A DNA stretch of 64,000 bases from Heterodera schachtii (GCA_023374025.1 SIJG01000194.1:89209-153208), one strand, 5' to 3'. Numbered from the stretch's first letter, positions 22,570-33,604 are shown. Notes: generated from the sequence alone by a model not told the origin. Translations and numbers: made by a program.

Positions 22570-22790
22570 ACAAAATTAGCAATTAGCACCAGCAAAATTA
22601 AAAAGTATCAATTTGCTGCTGTTCTCTCTTTTCTGCTTCATTCTCTCTTCCTCTTTCTCCTCCTTCCGTCGAATTTTTCCTTTTCCTCTCTTTCTCTTCC
22701 ATCTCTCCTCCTCCTTCCCCAATGCTATTTCCCTCCCTTTCCTCCTCTTCCCTTGTTTCTCCATTTTTGCTTTCAACAAATGTTCCAACC
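22570..22790 (-). repeat. Glu/Lys-rich module, copy 3
   Basis: Begins with the shared boundary GCACCAGCAAAATTAAAAAG, then the CT-rich body. The minus strand reads ALGKEEERWKRKRGKGKIRR in one frame; the conserved frame is interrupted in this copy. Confidence 0.45.
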
Positions 22791-23027
22791 TTTTACAAAT
22801 GAAATTTGGGTAAAAATTATGCGTCGAATTGATTATTTATTGATTGATTTGGGGGTGTGAGGGTAAAGTAAAACGTCCGGCAAATGGTCATCATTTTGCG
22901 AAATATTCTCTTCTTTGGTGGTCCTCCTCTGTTGCATTCCCTTTTTCTTTTTCTTCCTCTTCCAATCGGTTATTTTATGTATGTCAAAATGTTTCCATCT
23001 CTTCCGTACAATGATTTTATTGATTTT
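22791..23027. other. Dispersed repeat fragment
   Basis: The ATTATTTATTGATTGATTTG and GTAAAGTAAAACGTCCGGCA blocks recur at 50730-50800 and 62470-62520, and inverted at 26815-26880. No gene. Confidence 0.4.
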
Positions 23028-23577
23028 TTGGCGCCGTAAAATTTTTTTTTTTAATTTTTCAAAATTTGGAATTAACCCTGTAAAAATCAGTTTTTTCCTC
23101 CTGTGAACTACCATATGATGGAATTTTGCTAAAAAGTAAAAGTTTTATTTTATAAAGTATTGTGTACCATCGAATACCGTGTCGGGTTTCGAATTTTCGA
23201 GTCAAAATCCAGTATACTTGTTCGAATTTTAGTCCGGGGTTCGTAATTAGTCAAATCTATGATCAGATTGTCAACACCCTCGAAAACCACCCTAATGGTA
23301 ATTTTGAACAGAAATATAAAAGTTAAATTAGGCACCACATTCAGCGCCATTGTTAGCAATTGCATTAGAATGGTACTTTGAAAGAAAATGGCTAATTATT
23401 ATGTACAAAGAAAGACAAATTAAAAATTTTTTGAAAATTTTTGAAGATTTTTTAACACTGGCGCCAAAAAAGCCATTTTATATAGGGCGCCAAAATGGCC
23501 GCGCCAAAATGTCCCGCGCCAAAAAAGCTCGCGCCAAAATACCGGCGCCAAAGTGGCCGCGCCAAAATTGGCGGTTC
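23028..23577. repeat. GGCGCC foldback element, copy 1
   Basis: Opens with TTTTTTGGCGCCGTAAAA and closes with repeated GCGCCAAAATGGCC, CGCGCCAAAAAAGCTCGC units. The interior (AACCCTGTAAAAATCAGTTT to ATTAGAATGGTACTTTGAAA) matches 53330-53700. The left arm is shorter than in the 53-kb copy. Confidence 0.6.
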
Positions 23578-23764
23578 CCCAACAAGTTAAAGCGAACAAA
23601 ATTCAAAAATTATTTTGGATAAAATGTAATTTTCGTTAAAAATGTTTGTTTTTCGCTTTGTTTCTCATTATATAAAAATAAAGATTTCCAACGCAATTAA
23701 TTCTTCTTCTCTTTTTTGTGTGACATCATTCAGAAGTAAGCCAAATTGAGCTAATTACCAAAAA

Positions 23765-25122
23765 ATGAACCGACGGTAAGACAATTTTTTAAAGTCACAT
23801 GTTCCTCATTAATTTGCCCTGATTTATTTTCACAATTTCAGTTGGATTTGCAACGACGTTTGGATGGACATGTTCCCTTGTTTTGACCGTCCCCAACTTG
23901 GCCTCAAATTGGCATTGCTTTCGCCACGTTTCAATGCGTTGGTGGACATACATTTCGATGGCAAAAGCGAATTGACAATTTGGAGACCAATCATAATAGA
24001 CAAGGACAAAGGACCAGAACCAAAACTGTCTGTACGGTTCGATGACGGATTTGTGCCATTTCCATTGCCGGACCGTCCGTTGCCCAGCAAAATCCGTTTT
24101 AAGCGCCTTCAGATTATGTAATTAAAAATCAGAGCTATGACACTAAAAAGCATTCATTCAATTTTTAGGTACATCGATCACTCCGTCATCGCTTTTCTTC
24201 GTTTAAATCATCAAATTTTCGACAAAAGAGGCACCGATTTATATTTGTGCATTCCATCATCACATCACATAAATGAGCAGCAGCTGATTTGGGATGTTTT
24301 GGCCCGTGAAATTTGGCCAATTTTTTCGGCAAACATTCGCCACTTGGGCTTTAACAATGATGTTGATTTGGACCATTTGTTTCGTCTGATTTCGCCGACA
24401 ATTATCACTGGCCTCAACCAATTGAATTCAATCTATTCACATGATCTGTTGCCCGAGGCGATTGGTGATGATTTTGATGTGCCAAATTCAACAATTTCTG
24501 CTGGCCAAGCATTGTCCAAATGGTTGCACTCTCCGAGAAAAGATGGCCAACCCAAGCGATTGTGTTGCGATGATCACAACGAACAAGGGAACACCAATTG
24601 GGTCAACAATTTCAAGGAGGTGTGGCCCCGGGTTACCCCACATTTTCGCGCAGGACTTTTAAGCCTCGCACATTTGTGCCAATGTCCAAAATCGGGTTCA
24701 AACATACATGTTTAGCATTTTCTCCGTGCCAATGCCATTTCTTCGGTCAGCTACCAAATTCATTTTTCTATTCGTGTGCCATCAATGGAAATTGTGCCAT
24801 TTGAATTGGAGAACGAATGGTCAAAGGAAAAGCTGACATTGGCCAAAGCAAATGAAAATGAATGGGACAACAATTGGATAATGAAAAGATGCAAAATTGG
24901 GAAGACCGCGGCGGTTCATTTGAAAAATGAAAATTGGGACAATTGTAACAATGTGTTCATTTGGCTTAATAGTCACACTAATTGCATTGGGTGAGCAATA
25001 AAAAATGGCATTTGATTTTGTTTAAACAATTAAATTGCGCCTAATTTAGGCCATTGTCTCCGCCACCGGAAGAAGTGGAACAAGAAGCCGGACAAAGCAT
25101 CACAAAAGGGCGAAATGAGTGA
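23765..25122 (+). CDS. F-box-like family protein, copy C, intact
   Basis: Exons 23765-23775, 23842-24117, 24169-24619, 24716-24990, 25050-25122; 361 residues, all in phase. Exon 2 ends ATTAT before the GTAATT donor (Met rather than Glu at the junction). Intron 3 (96 nt) is about twice the length seen in B, with unrelated extra sequence around a CCGGGTTACCCC stretch. The terminal exon, ending GRNE, is shorter than in B and E. F-box-like N-terminus MNRRWICNDVWMDMFPCFDR. The 5' flank has ATATAAAAATAAAG about 90 bp before the start codon. Function inferred as in B. Confidence 0.8.
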
Positions 25123-25445
25123 CAGACAAACGAACAAAAACAGTTATCAGTCGCAGAAGAAGAAATGAATTAATTGAGAATGATCAAATGATTATTTTAT
25201 CAAATGCATTTTATGATGAAAACCTCTCAATTTCGGATAATAAATCGTATCCATAAACATGGCAAAAAATGAACGAAAACACATAAATTTTGAGATTTGC
25301 ACAAAAAATAAACAAAAATGATTTTTCAGGCAAGGATTTTCGTGATAGCTTACAACTAAGGCTGGGACAAATATTTGTTAAATCCAGAAAAATTTAGGGT
25401 AATACATTCTGCCGATGGTACTGTCGATGGTTGCCCCCCTTTTTT
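25123..25445 (+). terminator. 3' UTR of copy C and shared downstream block
   Basis: AATAAATCG near 25240 is the conserved poly(A) signal. The following GGCTGGGACAAATATTTGTT stretch reappears inverted downstream of copy D (27590-27660). Confidence 0.5.
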
Positions 25446-25449
25446 GAAG

Positions 25450-25770
25450 AAAATTATTATTTTCAAAAGTCATTAAAACATGCTTCGAGGGTCGCTGATC
25501 ACAAAATATGCTTCGAGGGTCGCTGATCACTAATCCGGCATCCATTTCGACCTTTTTCGAACCCCAAATAAGAATTCGAACCAAAAAGTCGAAAATTCAA
25601 AATTCTTACTTTTATTCCTTAATTGATCAAAAAAGCTAAATTTAGTCGAAAAGCATTGCAACATAAAAAATAGTTATTCTGTACAGGTACGACCATAAAT
25701 CTTGCCCGGGTCCGGGATTCGGAATTGATCGAAATGAATGTCATGTCATATTCGTGATAAGTGACCCCGA
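25450..25770. repeat. Foldback copy of the GTCGAAAATTC family
   Basis: GAGGGTCGCTGATCAC occurs twice in tandem (about 25490 and 25518); the opposite arm ends in GTCATATTCGTGATAAGTGA near 25740. The arms are more diverged than at 6340. Confidence 0.45.
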
Positions 25771-26348
25771 AAAGCACATAATAAACAGGGTTATAAATCA
25801 TATGCACTAAAATCAGGGCTCGGATCTGTTCTAATTTATCAGAAATGTTCTGATTTGAGGGTAGTGACCCAATTTTGTTCTGATTTCTTAAATTATTCAG
25901 AAATTTGTAATTTTATGGCATAATGTCACTATTTTATCAAGAAATTTTTGACAAAATTCAAACAATTTTTTGGACAAAATCTGTTAGCGAAGCGCATTAA
26001 AATCACAAAATTTTCCCGGCGACGCCTACCGGCGCCGCCTTACCGCCCATGTCTCCCAAAATTTTTTGAAAAAGCGCGCCGTAAAAATGTGTTTTTAAAA
26101 ATTTAAAAAAAAATTATCGCTCGCTTGGCTTTTAATTGCAAAAATTGTCCTTTTTTTGGTGAAAATCTGTTAACAAATCAGAACGAAAATACAAAAAAAA
26201 AATTTTCCGGCGGCGCCTATCGGCACCGCCGGACCCACCTAAAGTTTTTTTGAAAAAATGCGACGCAAAAAAATTGTTAAAAATCTTATTTTTTGATCCC
26301 GAATCACTGAAATATACGATTTGCTTATTTCCTCCCCAAAATCATTAA
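25771..26348. other. Non-coding, two GC near-palindromes
   Basis: GC motifs at about 26015-26041 (GGCGACGCCTACCGGCGCCG) and 26206-26232 (CCGGCGGCGCCTATCGGCAC), each followed by TTTTTTGAAAAA and a GCGCCG or GCGACGC stretch. No gene. Confidence 0.4.
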
Positions 26349-26810
26349 CAGGGCTGGCATATTTGAGGCTTTAGCCTCATTTTGTGGTTTTTTGATAGGT
26401 CAATGAGGCTAAATTTTCAAAATGAGGCTTTGAGGCTTTTGAGAAATTTTGAGGCTTTTTATGGTTTTTTTGAAATCATTTTTTTGGACAAATCTGTTAT
26501 CAATGGTTTTAAAATTACAAAATTTTTTCGGCGGCGCCTGTCGGCACCGCCGGCCCCCATTGTTCTCGAAAAGTTTTTTGGAAAAAGCGCCGCAAAAAAA
26601 ACAATTTCGATTTTCGTGCTCAGAATTTAACAAAAAGCTTATTTTTACAAAAAAAATTGCTCAAATTGGTTATGGACAATCAAAAAATATAATATTTGAA
26701 CATTTTAAATGTGTTTTGAATAAATTTGTAAAAATGAGGCTTTTTGACCCAAAATGAGGTTTTTTTGCATGCCAAATGAGGCTTTTGAAAATTTTCATCT
26801 GCCAGCCCTG
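26349..26810. mobile_element. hAT-like element with CAGGGCTGGCA ends
   Basis: CAGGGCTGGCA (26349-26359) and TGCCAGCCCTG (26800-26810) are exact inverted ends, typical of hAT elements. Subterminal TTGAGGCTTT repeats lie on both sides and a GC near-palindrome sits in the middle (about 26528-26556). I do not see a clean target duplication. Non-coding. Confidence 0.65.
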
Positions 26811-27190
26811 GTTTTACTTTATCCCCAAATCAATCAATTAAATAATCAATTGGACGGATAATTTTTACCCAACTTTCATTTTTGTAAAGGGTGAGAAATT
26901 TTCTTTGTCATCCAAATGCATCATTTGTTGGTATCATTCGAACGAATTAACATGTTTAGATGCTGTTTTTAAGCTAATTGGTTCACGATTAGACAATTAC
27001 CAAAAATGTTAAAACGTGAAAATTGAGAAAAAGTCGAAATTTTTAATTTTTTTTCTTGCATAATAACTTTTTCACAAGCCAGAAAATCTTTTTGCTTTTT
27101 CTAAGGCTAATAAAACAAGTAAATATTAAGTTTGGATACTTATTGTGATTGTTTACAGTATACTTTTAACATACATTTTTAAATGCCTTG
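26811..27190. other. Dispersed repeat fragments
   Basis: Starts with the inverted copy of the TTTATTGATTGATTTG block and includes GGTATCATTCGAACG (about 26930). No gene. Confidence 0.35.
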
Positions 27191-27194
27191 GGGA

Positions 27195-27390
27195 AACGAG
27201 GGAAGATGAGGAAAGGGAGGGAAATAGCATTGGGGAAGGAGGAGGAGAGACGGAAGAGAAAGAGAGGAAAAGGAAAAATTCGACGGAAGGAGGAGGAGAA
27301 AGAGAGAGGAACAGCAACAAATTGACACTTTTTAATTTTGCCGGTGTAATATTGCTAATGGATGTCGTAAATCCCCCGTCAAAATCCTGA
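27195..27390 (+). repeat. Glu/Lys-rich module, copy 4 (plus strand)
   Basis: Here the charged frame is on the plus strand: GETREDEEREGNSIGEGGGE, then KERKRKNSTEGGG and NKLTLFNFAG. This frame is the one shared with the 63-kb copy, which suggests it is the original reading frame if the module is coding. Confidence 0.45.
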
Positions 27391-27837
27391 AAATTAATGT
27401 TGTGGCGTGGGTTTGCAGCTGACAAATGAGCACAGCCTGTGTTCCCCAAATCCCATTCACGATTTTTTAAAAAAACATTGAATTTTTCAGGGAATTTCGG
27501 GCAAATTTCAAACAATTTGTTACAAATAGAGCTATATTTTTAGTCCCCTAAGAAACGACACTAAATTTTCAGAAAAATTTTTTTTCGTAAATATTTATGG
27601 ATTTTTTAACAAATATTTGTCCCAGTCCTAGTGATGAGCGATCCCGAAAATTCCTGCCTGAAAAATCAAATCTCAAATTTATGTTTTCGTTCATTTTTGC
27701 CATTTTTATGCATCCGATTTATTTACCGAAATTGTGAGGGTTTTCTTTATAAATGCATTTGATCACTGATGAATTATGATCGATCATTTCCTAATTAATC
27801 TTCTGCAGATCATTGTTTTTGTTGTTTTGTCCGTCAC
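27391..27837 (-). terminator. 3' flank of copy D
   Basis: Minus-strand 3' UTR with the conserved signal (TTTATTTACCGAAATTG on the plus strand near 27720) and the downstream block shared with copy C. The distal part matches 3040-3120 inverted. Confidence 0.45.
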
Positions 27838-29144
27838 TCATTCATTGTCAGAAGACGGCCCATTTGTGATGCTTTGTCCCGTTTCTTCTTCCGGTGACGG
27901 AGACAATGGCCTAAATTAAGCGCAAAATTCAAATTTGGATAAAAATCAAATGCCTTTTTTTATTGCTCACCCAATGCAATTAGTGCTACTGAAAAGCCAA
28001 AATAACACATTGTTCCAATCGCCCTCTTTGTGCTGTTGAACCATCGCCGTCTCCTCAATAATTTTGCATCTTTTCATTATCCAATTGTTGCCCAATTCAT
28101 TTGTTTTGGCCAATGTCAGCTTTTCCTTTGTCCATTCGTTCACCAATTCAAATGGCACCATTTGCATTGATGGCGCATGAACATAAAAATGAATTTCGTA
28201 ACTGACCGAAGAAATGGCATTGGCACGGAGAAAATGCTAAACAATTTGGGGGAAAAAATCAGTGATTTGCCAAAACTGTGGGACCACACCTCCTTGAAAT
28301 TGTTGACCCAATCAAAGTCCACTTGTTTTTTGTAATCTGTGCAATGCAATCGCTTGGATTGGCCATCATTTCTCGGAATGTGCAACCATTTGGACAACGC
28401 TTGGCCAGCAGAAATTGTTGCATTTGGTCCATCAAAATCAGCTCCAATCGCCTCGGGGAACAGATCACCGGAATAGATTGAACTCAACTGATTCAGATCA
28501 GTGAAAATTGTCGGCGAAGTGCGACGAAGCAAATTGTCCAAAGGATAACCATGGAAAAAGCCCAAGTGGCGAATGTTTGCCGAAAAAATAGGCCAAATTT
28601 CACGAACAAAAACATCCCAAATTGGCTGACCATCCGTGTTGTGTGGTGAATGAATCCACAAATGTAAATTGGTGCCTCTTTTGTCGAAAATTTGGTGATT
28701 TGAACGAAGAAAAGCGATGACGAAGTGATCGATGTAACTGTGAAAATGAAAGAATGCTTTTATTGCCATAAAGCTCTGATTTTTAATTACTCAATATGAA
28801 GTTCCTTAAAACAGATTTTGCTGGGCAACGGACGGTCCTCCGGCAATGGAAATGGCACAGTATTGTCATCGTCCATAAAGACAGACAGTTTCGGTTCTGG
28901 TCCTTTGTCCTTGTAAATTGCGAATCGTTTCCAAATTGTCAATTCGCTTTTATCAAAATGTTTGTCCACCAACGCATCGAAACGTGGCGAAAGAAGTGCC
29001 AATTTGAGGCCAAGTTGGGGACGGTCAAAAGATGGGAAAATGTCCATCCAAACGTCGTTACAAATCCAACTGAAATTGTGGAAACTGTTTAGTTAAAATG
29101 ACGAATTGTGTGACTTTTAAAATTCATTATTACCGTCGGTTCAT
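27838..29144 (-). CDS. F-box-like family protein, copy D, intact
   Basis: Minus-strand exons 29144-29134, 29069-28791, 28737-28290, 28236-27971, 27910-27838; 358 residues, all in phase. It is the only intact copy on this strand. The F-box-like N-terminus reads MDIFPSFDRPQLGLKLALLS after the short first exon. The exon 3 acceptor gives IEDY-like junctions (TTACATC rather than GTACATC), as in G, H and J. Exon 4 is shorter than in other copies (fewer residues between KIIEET and NVLFW). Orientation is opposite to C and E, so C and D are convergent and share downstream sequence. Confidence 0.8.
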
Positions 29145-29320
29145 TTTTGTAGCAATTAGAGTACAATTAGGCCGAATTCCGAATGATGGCGTTGTCACAA
29201 AAGCAAGGAAGAATTGCAGAATTATTGCGTTAGAAACTTTTATTTTTTCAAATGCGAGGCAAAGCGAAAAAACAAACATTTTTATAGCCATGATGATTGC
29301 CGATTGATGAATGTTTTTGT
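29145..29320 (-). promoter_or_regulatory. Promoter and leader of copy D
   Basis: Minus strand: ATGGCTATAAAAATGTTTGT (TATA) and GCATTTGAAAAAATAAAAGT, then the leader to the start at 29144. Closely matches the flanks of G, H and J. Confidence 0.6.
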
Positions 29321-29696
29321 ATCTTTTTGTTGGTAATCCTTCGGAATTGGTGTCCCGTCCGAAAAAAAGTAAATAAAAATTTTCTTACAAAATCACTTTT
29401 TCTATGGTAAAAAATGCACTGATAAAGAACACGAGCTCGAATTTTGAAAAAATCATTGATTTTGTTTATGTTTTTCGTCAGTATTTGATTTTTTTTTAAA
29501 ATTTTTCTTTTCCAAAATTTTGGCTAAAATTGTTGTGCCATGGCATTCATTGTGTTGCCAAATCCATTTTATCAACGAATTACTCACAATTAATGAATTA
29601 TTGTAATTACATACACATAAAAACAAAAGAAATGGACGAATTTGCGGTGAGCAAGCAAAGGTCAAACACATCCAAACAATCACATAATTAAGTAAC
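29321..29696. repeat. Family-linked upstream repeat
   Basis: CACTGATAAAGAACACGAGC, GAAAAAATCATTGATTTTGT and the following block recur upstream of G (46110-46340), H (47640-47800) and J (60118-60150), and again at 46490-46550. It seems to travel with the promoter. Confidence 0.5.
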
Positions 29697-29940
29697 AACT
29701 AGAGAGCGGGTACGGACCGGATCCGTATACGGATCCGTAGTCCGTAATCCGTATTTTTTGGGCCGATACGAAGTGGAGTAAATTTTTAAATTTTGCGCAG
29801 TCAATTCGCCAAAACATTGAAATTAGGGAGTCAATTTCGTAAAATTTTTTGTGAAAATTAGAGTTGGTCGGGACCGGGACGGGAATTCCCGGGTTTTTCA
29901 GGTCCCGGTCCCGGTCCCGATTTTTGGAAAACAGTTTGGT
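29697..29940. repeat. TCCGTA repeat and half of a GGGACC MITE
   Basis: ACTAGAGAGCGGGTACGGAC to GTCAATTCGCCAAAA repeats 8944-9230 in a shorter form. At 29862-29932 AGAGTTGGTCGGGACCGGGA and GGTCCCGGTCCCGGTCCCGA resemble one end of the MITEs at 35176 and 49941; the other end is missing. Confidence 0.5.
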
Positions 29941-29981
29941 TAATTAAATGACGAATTTGGGTGACTTTTTCAATTGCTTAC

Positions 29982-30170
29982 CGTCGGTTCATTTTTTGGC
30001 AATTAAAGACAATTTGCTGACAAATGAGTTTCGAATGATGTCACAAAAGGAAGGAAGAATTGCAGAATTATTAAGTTAGAAACTTTTATTATTTTTTTCA
30101 AATACGTGACAAATCGAAGAAACAAACATTTTTATAGTCATGAAAAGGGAGGGATTGATGAATGTTTTTG
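29982..30170 (-). pseudogene. Orphan first exon and promoter of the F-box-like family
   Basis: CGTCGGTTCAT at 29982-29992 is the 11-nt first exon on the minus strand with its GTAAG donor side intact, and the leader plus TATA region (TATAAAAATGTTTGTTTCTT, about 30125-30140) follows upstream. The F-box exon expected below 29940 is replaced by the GGGACC repeat. A decapitated copy. Confidence 0.65.
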
Positions 30171-31080
30171 TATCTTTTTGTTTACAGTATTTTCCCTAAT
30201 TAGGTATATTATGCCCAGATCTATTACCTATTTTCAACCTACTTCAAAAGGGGGAGATAATTTGAGATAGAGAAAAGACGGTATGTGCCATGAATAGGGC
30301 TGGGAATTTAAGTCACGAAAAATCTCCAAAAATTCGACTAAAAAGAAACCGACAAGAGGGTGGTCGGTTCGAAAAAACCCGTAAAACTCAAAAATTTCTC
30401 GGTCAGTTTTTTCTGTCCAAAACCGAAAAAAAACCGACCGGTCCGATCTTAAGTTTTACTTATTTTTTCTGCTGCTTTAACTCGACGAGAAATGCACGAA
30501 AAACACATTTTTTGTTCGAAGCGTTTTATCGCCTTAGAAATCCTTATTTTGGATGTTCGCCCTTAATATTCTTGATATCATTCGATAGCCCTTAATGTTT
30601 TCTATCTAACTGTCAAATGCAAGAAAATTTTATTGCTTTTCTAAAAAGTTATGACCAAAAATAGTAAAAAAAAAATTTTTTTTTTCGTCCATAACTTTTT
30701 TTCAAACTTGATCAAATTTTTTGAAACTTGGTGGATAGATATAAATTTTTGCGATTTTTTCACCCTTAAAAATCCGACCCATAGTCATGAAAAAATAACA
30801 AAAAACGCTAAACAATATTTTATAGTCCTACTGATAAAATTGAGTAGATATAATTTCAAAAAGTTTATGAACAAACGCATCACAACAACATGGGTATACA
30901 AAATTAGGCGTTAAAATTGGAATTGAATATGCCCTACGGATACAAAATACAATACAGTACATATACAATATACACTACGTACTAAAACAGCAAAACCATA
31001 ATAGACAGAATATACAATACATACTCATCAATGTCGCCATCAAAAATCGTTATCAAAATTCATTTCATCTCGCGCATCAT
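30171..31080. other. Non-coding, a partial hAT-like end and AT-rich DNA
   Basis: TAGGGCTGGGAA at about 30297 with GGTCGGTTC/AACCGACCGG subterminal repeats looks like one end of a hAT-like element; no matching right end found. TATCATTCGATAGCCCTTAA at about 30577. The rest, including the ATACAATAC runs at 30940-31020, is unassigned. Confidence 0.35.
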
Positions 31081-31083
31081 CCA

Positions 31084-32806
31084 TCAGAAGCGCCGTCCGG
31101 TGAAGAAAGCTGCGCGCTGCGTCCGGCTGACAAAGGAACACTGACTGTCGCACATCACACCGTATTCATGACAGTATCTGAAAATGGGGGTAAGGTTAGG
31201 GGTACTGTATGCACATCCCCACCACACCGTACCTGTTGGCCATGTCGCACACCCAACTTGACAAAAAGTCGTCCATCCATGCGAACCAGTCCGTCAAATA
31301 GAATAGCGTTCCCCGTGACGAGCCGAGCATGAAGTGCACCGGTGGCCAAGCCCAGCGGACGCATGCGGCGATCAGCGCGACAGCCAACCGTTCCATGAAG
31401 CCCATGCCAAAGTAGATGCACAGAAGGATGAAGGCGAAGCGGAAGAGCTGAAAACGGAGGCGCGGGAAATCCAATTAAATCCGTCAAATTTGGCATTTTT
31501 GCTGCTCACCCGATACTGCCACAGGTCCACAAAGTAGTCCCACCCGTTGCCAACAGCGGTGTACACAGGGCCAAGGTTGATTGTGGACAGTGAAGCGACC
31601 GCGCTGCTGATTTGGTCAATCAATCCCTCCTCATCCGCGTTGACGTTGTTGTTGGGCTCGTCGATGATCGGCTGCTCTTGCTGAATGCTTAAACAAAGGG
31701 GAAAAAGCATTAGAAAGTGCCAAACAATTTTAAATGAATGAATTTTACTCAATTTGGTCCACCGTCTGATCGCTTTCAACCCAATCGTAGGACAACCAAT
31801 TGTCACCGATCACCGAAATTGACCTTAAAAAGAGGGGAAAATGGGAGATGGTGACAAATTGATTTGATTTTTTTGCCTGCGAAGGCCTCCGCCATGTCCG
31901 TTGCCGGTGCCGTCGTTGTTGTTGCCGTTGTTGTTCTGCTGTTGTCGTTGTTTGGCCTTCACCACCAACGCATCGGTCAGCTCAAGTTGCAGCGCTTCAT
32001 CAGGGCGCAGATCCTTCGCCGATTTGACTTTGTGCATCGTTTGTCCGTTGTTTTGCTGTGGAGTCGGCGGCGGCACCATCTGCTGCTGATTGTGCTGTTG
32101 TTGCTGCTGCTGGTCGTCCACCATCACAGTTGGATCACTGAAAAACAAATCAGTGAAAATTTTTGCCGTAATTTTCATTTTACAAAAGAGAAGAGAAAGA
32201 GAATGCCATCAATTCAAAGGGAGGAGAGGGCCAAACTCTGAAATCATTGGAACTAAAACAAGAAAAAATCTCGCTAAAAACGTTTGTTAGTGTTTCCTGG
32301 TTAAATCTGCAGAAAACAATTTGGAACTTTCTAAAAATGGCATTATCATCACGGCATCCTCTCTCCCCTCCCCCTCCAATGGCACCAAAACTCTACCGTT
32401 TGTTGTTGTTGTTGCTCGTCTCCACTGTTGGCGTTGGCGGTGGTTGCGGTGTTGTCGAATTGATGGTGGTCGCTTGTGGCGGCGGTTGATGCTGCTGCTT
32501 TGGCTGATGTTGCGCCTGCTTCACCGCTTCTGCTAATAGTGCTGGTGTTGTCGCCGCTTCTTCATCCGCCGATTGTTGGTCCGTCTGTGTTGCGATGTCT
32601 TCCCGCTGGACGGGCACGTGTTGCGTCGGTTGTTGTTGCGGCTGTTGCTGGTGGTTGTGCTGCTGCTGCGATTGTTCCGTCGGTTGTCCTTTGATCGGCG
32701 TCAGAATGGCCATGGTGTGCGAGTTGCATGAACGACCAGCAGGCGAATGCGTGTTGTTGGCGTTGGCGTTGTTTTGGGCTCCATCATCATTTGTTGACGA
32801 AGACAT
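31084..32806 (-). CDS. Gln-rich protein with hydrophobic C-terminal half, 6 exons
   Basis: Minus-strand exons 32806-32397, 32137-31877, 31823-31749, 31687-31510, 31447-31233, 31177-31084; 410 residues, all phases agree. Residues 1-220 are low-complexity Gln/Asn/Pro/Thr (QQQQQ, NNNNN, PPPTP) around a more conserved-looking stretch KSAKDLRPDEALQLELTDAL. Then SISVIGDNWLSYDW and an acidic linker. Residues about 309-345 are strongly hydrophobic (LFRFAFILLCIYFGMGFMER, LAVALIAACV), suggesting one or two membrane passes. The C-terminus is Cys-containing (CHEYGVMCDSQC) and basic. Intron 2 (31876-31824) begins GC rather than GT. No family recognised; codon use and GC content differ from the surrounding AT-rich DNA, as expected for a conserved single-copy gene. 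The only gene here not tied to a repeat family. Confidence 0.7.
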
Positions 32807-33150
32807 TGAATTACGTTGTTGTTAGCGGCGGCGGCGATGACGAAAATTTGGGCAGAAAATGGCGAGGAATAAAAAGGATTGAATAGCAAATTTATTGGGC
32901 AAATGATTCGCATTCGTGAAAAAGTGTCCTTTTATACCAAACTTTCTTTCCTCTCCCCCCATTTTTCGAAAAATTTTTTTGTTTTCGAAAGTCATACTAA
33001 AACATGTTTTCCGAGGTTTTCAGGCTCGCCAATCATGAATATGACATATATTTCGGCCAATTCCGAACCTCGAACCTGAATTCGAACAAAAAGCTTTTTG
33101 ATCCGTTAAATTTTTCAAAAATTGCATTTGCTAAATCTCTTTTTTCTCCG
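32807..33150. other. Upstream of the Gln-rich gene; one arm of a dispersed repeat
   Basis: At 32990-33095 an arm of the GTCGAAAATTC family (CATGTTTTCCGAGGTTTTCA, CGAATTCGAACAAAAAGCT analogue). No obvious TATA for the Gln-rich gene. Confidence 0.35.
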
Positions 33151-33151
33151 C

Positions 33152-33289
33152 TATAAAAGCGCCTTCGTCTCCCCCATTTTTGTGCATTAACATTCATTCA
33201 AATTTCTGCTACTATGTCCTCCACCGTCCTTCAAAATGCCCTCCGTCTATTGTTCATTGCTCTGATCATTTTCAACTGTTGCCATTGGT
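33152..33289 (+). pseudogene. Promoter plus orphan signal-peptide exon
   Basis: CTATAAAAGCGCC near 33152 is followed about 60 bp later by an ATG at 33214 encoding MSSTVLQNALRLLFIALIIF then NCCHW, a classic signal peptide, with a GTAAAC donor after 33289. No second exon is found before copy E's duplicated segment begins (about 33450). Probably the 5' end of a secreted-protein gene truncated by the segmental insertion. Confidence 0.45.
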
Positions 33290-33604
33290 AAACAAAAAGC
33301 ACAGCCCAAACGGCAGATATTTGAAAAAAATTGTTTTAAAATTCAAAATTATCGAAATTTTAAAAATAATTTTGATTTTGCCTTTCTCTACCCTCGAGCT
33401 CATTGGCAACAATTTAAGGCGAACAGATTCAAAAATTGTTTGGATAAAAAATGTGATTTTCGTGCTTCTTTCATCAAAAGTAGTACAACCGTAAAAAATA
33501 GGAAAACCCTGAAAATCCAGGCTTTATCCAACGCATTTAATTATTCTGCTTATATTTGTGGGACATCATTCGGAACTCGGCCAAATTGTGCTAATTACCA
33601 AAAA

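Noticed and set aside
22613..22860. Phe/Ser/Leu-rich plus-strand ORFs suggesting membrane proteins (also at 1753, 3295, 39183 and 63479)
   Set aside because: They are the reverse reading of the CT-rich Glu/Lys module; the hydrophobicity comes from TTT/CTC codons.
29697..29830. Telomere-like or centromere satellite from TCCGTA hexamers
   Set aside because: Short, irregular and flanked by ordinary dispersed repeats; better explained as a small mobile repeat.
31864..32694. Plus-strand Val/Leu/Cys-rich ORFs opposite the Gln-rich gene
   Set aside because: Antisense shadows of CAG/CAA-rich exons; the minus strand has a complete six-exon structure with matching phases.
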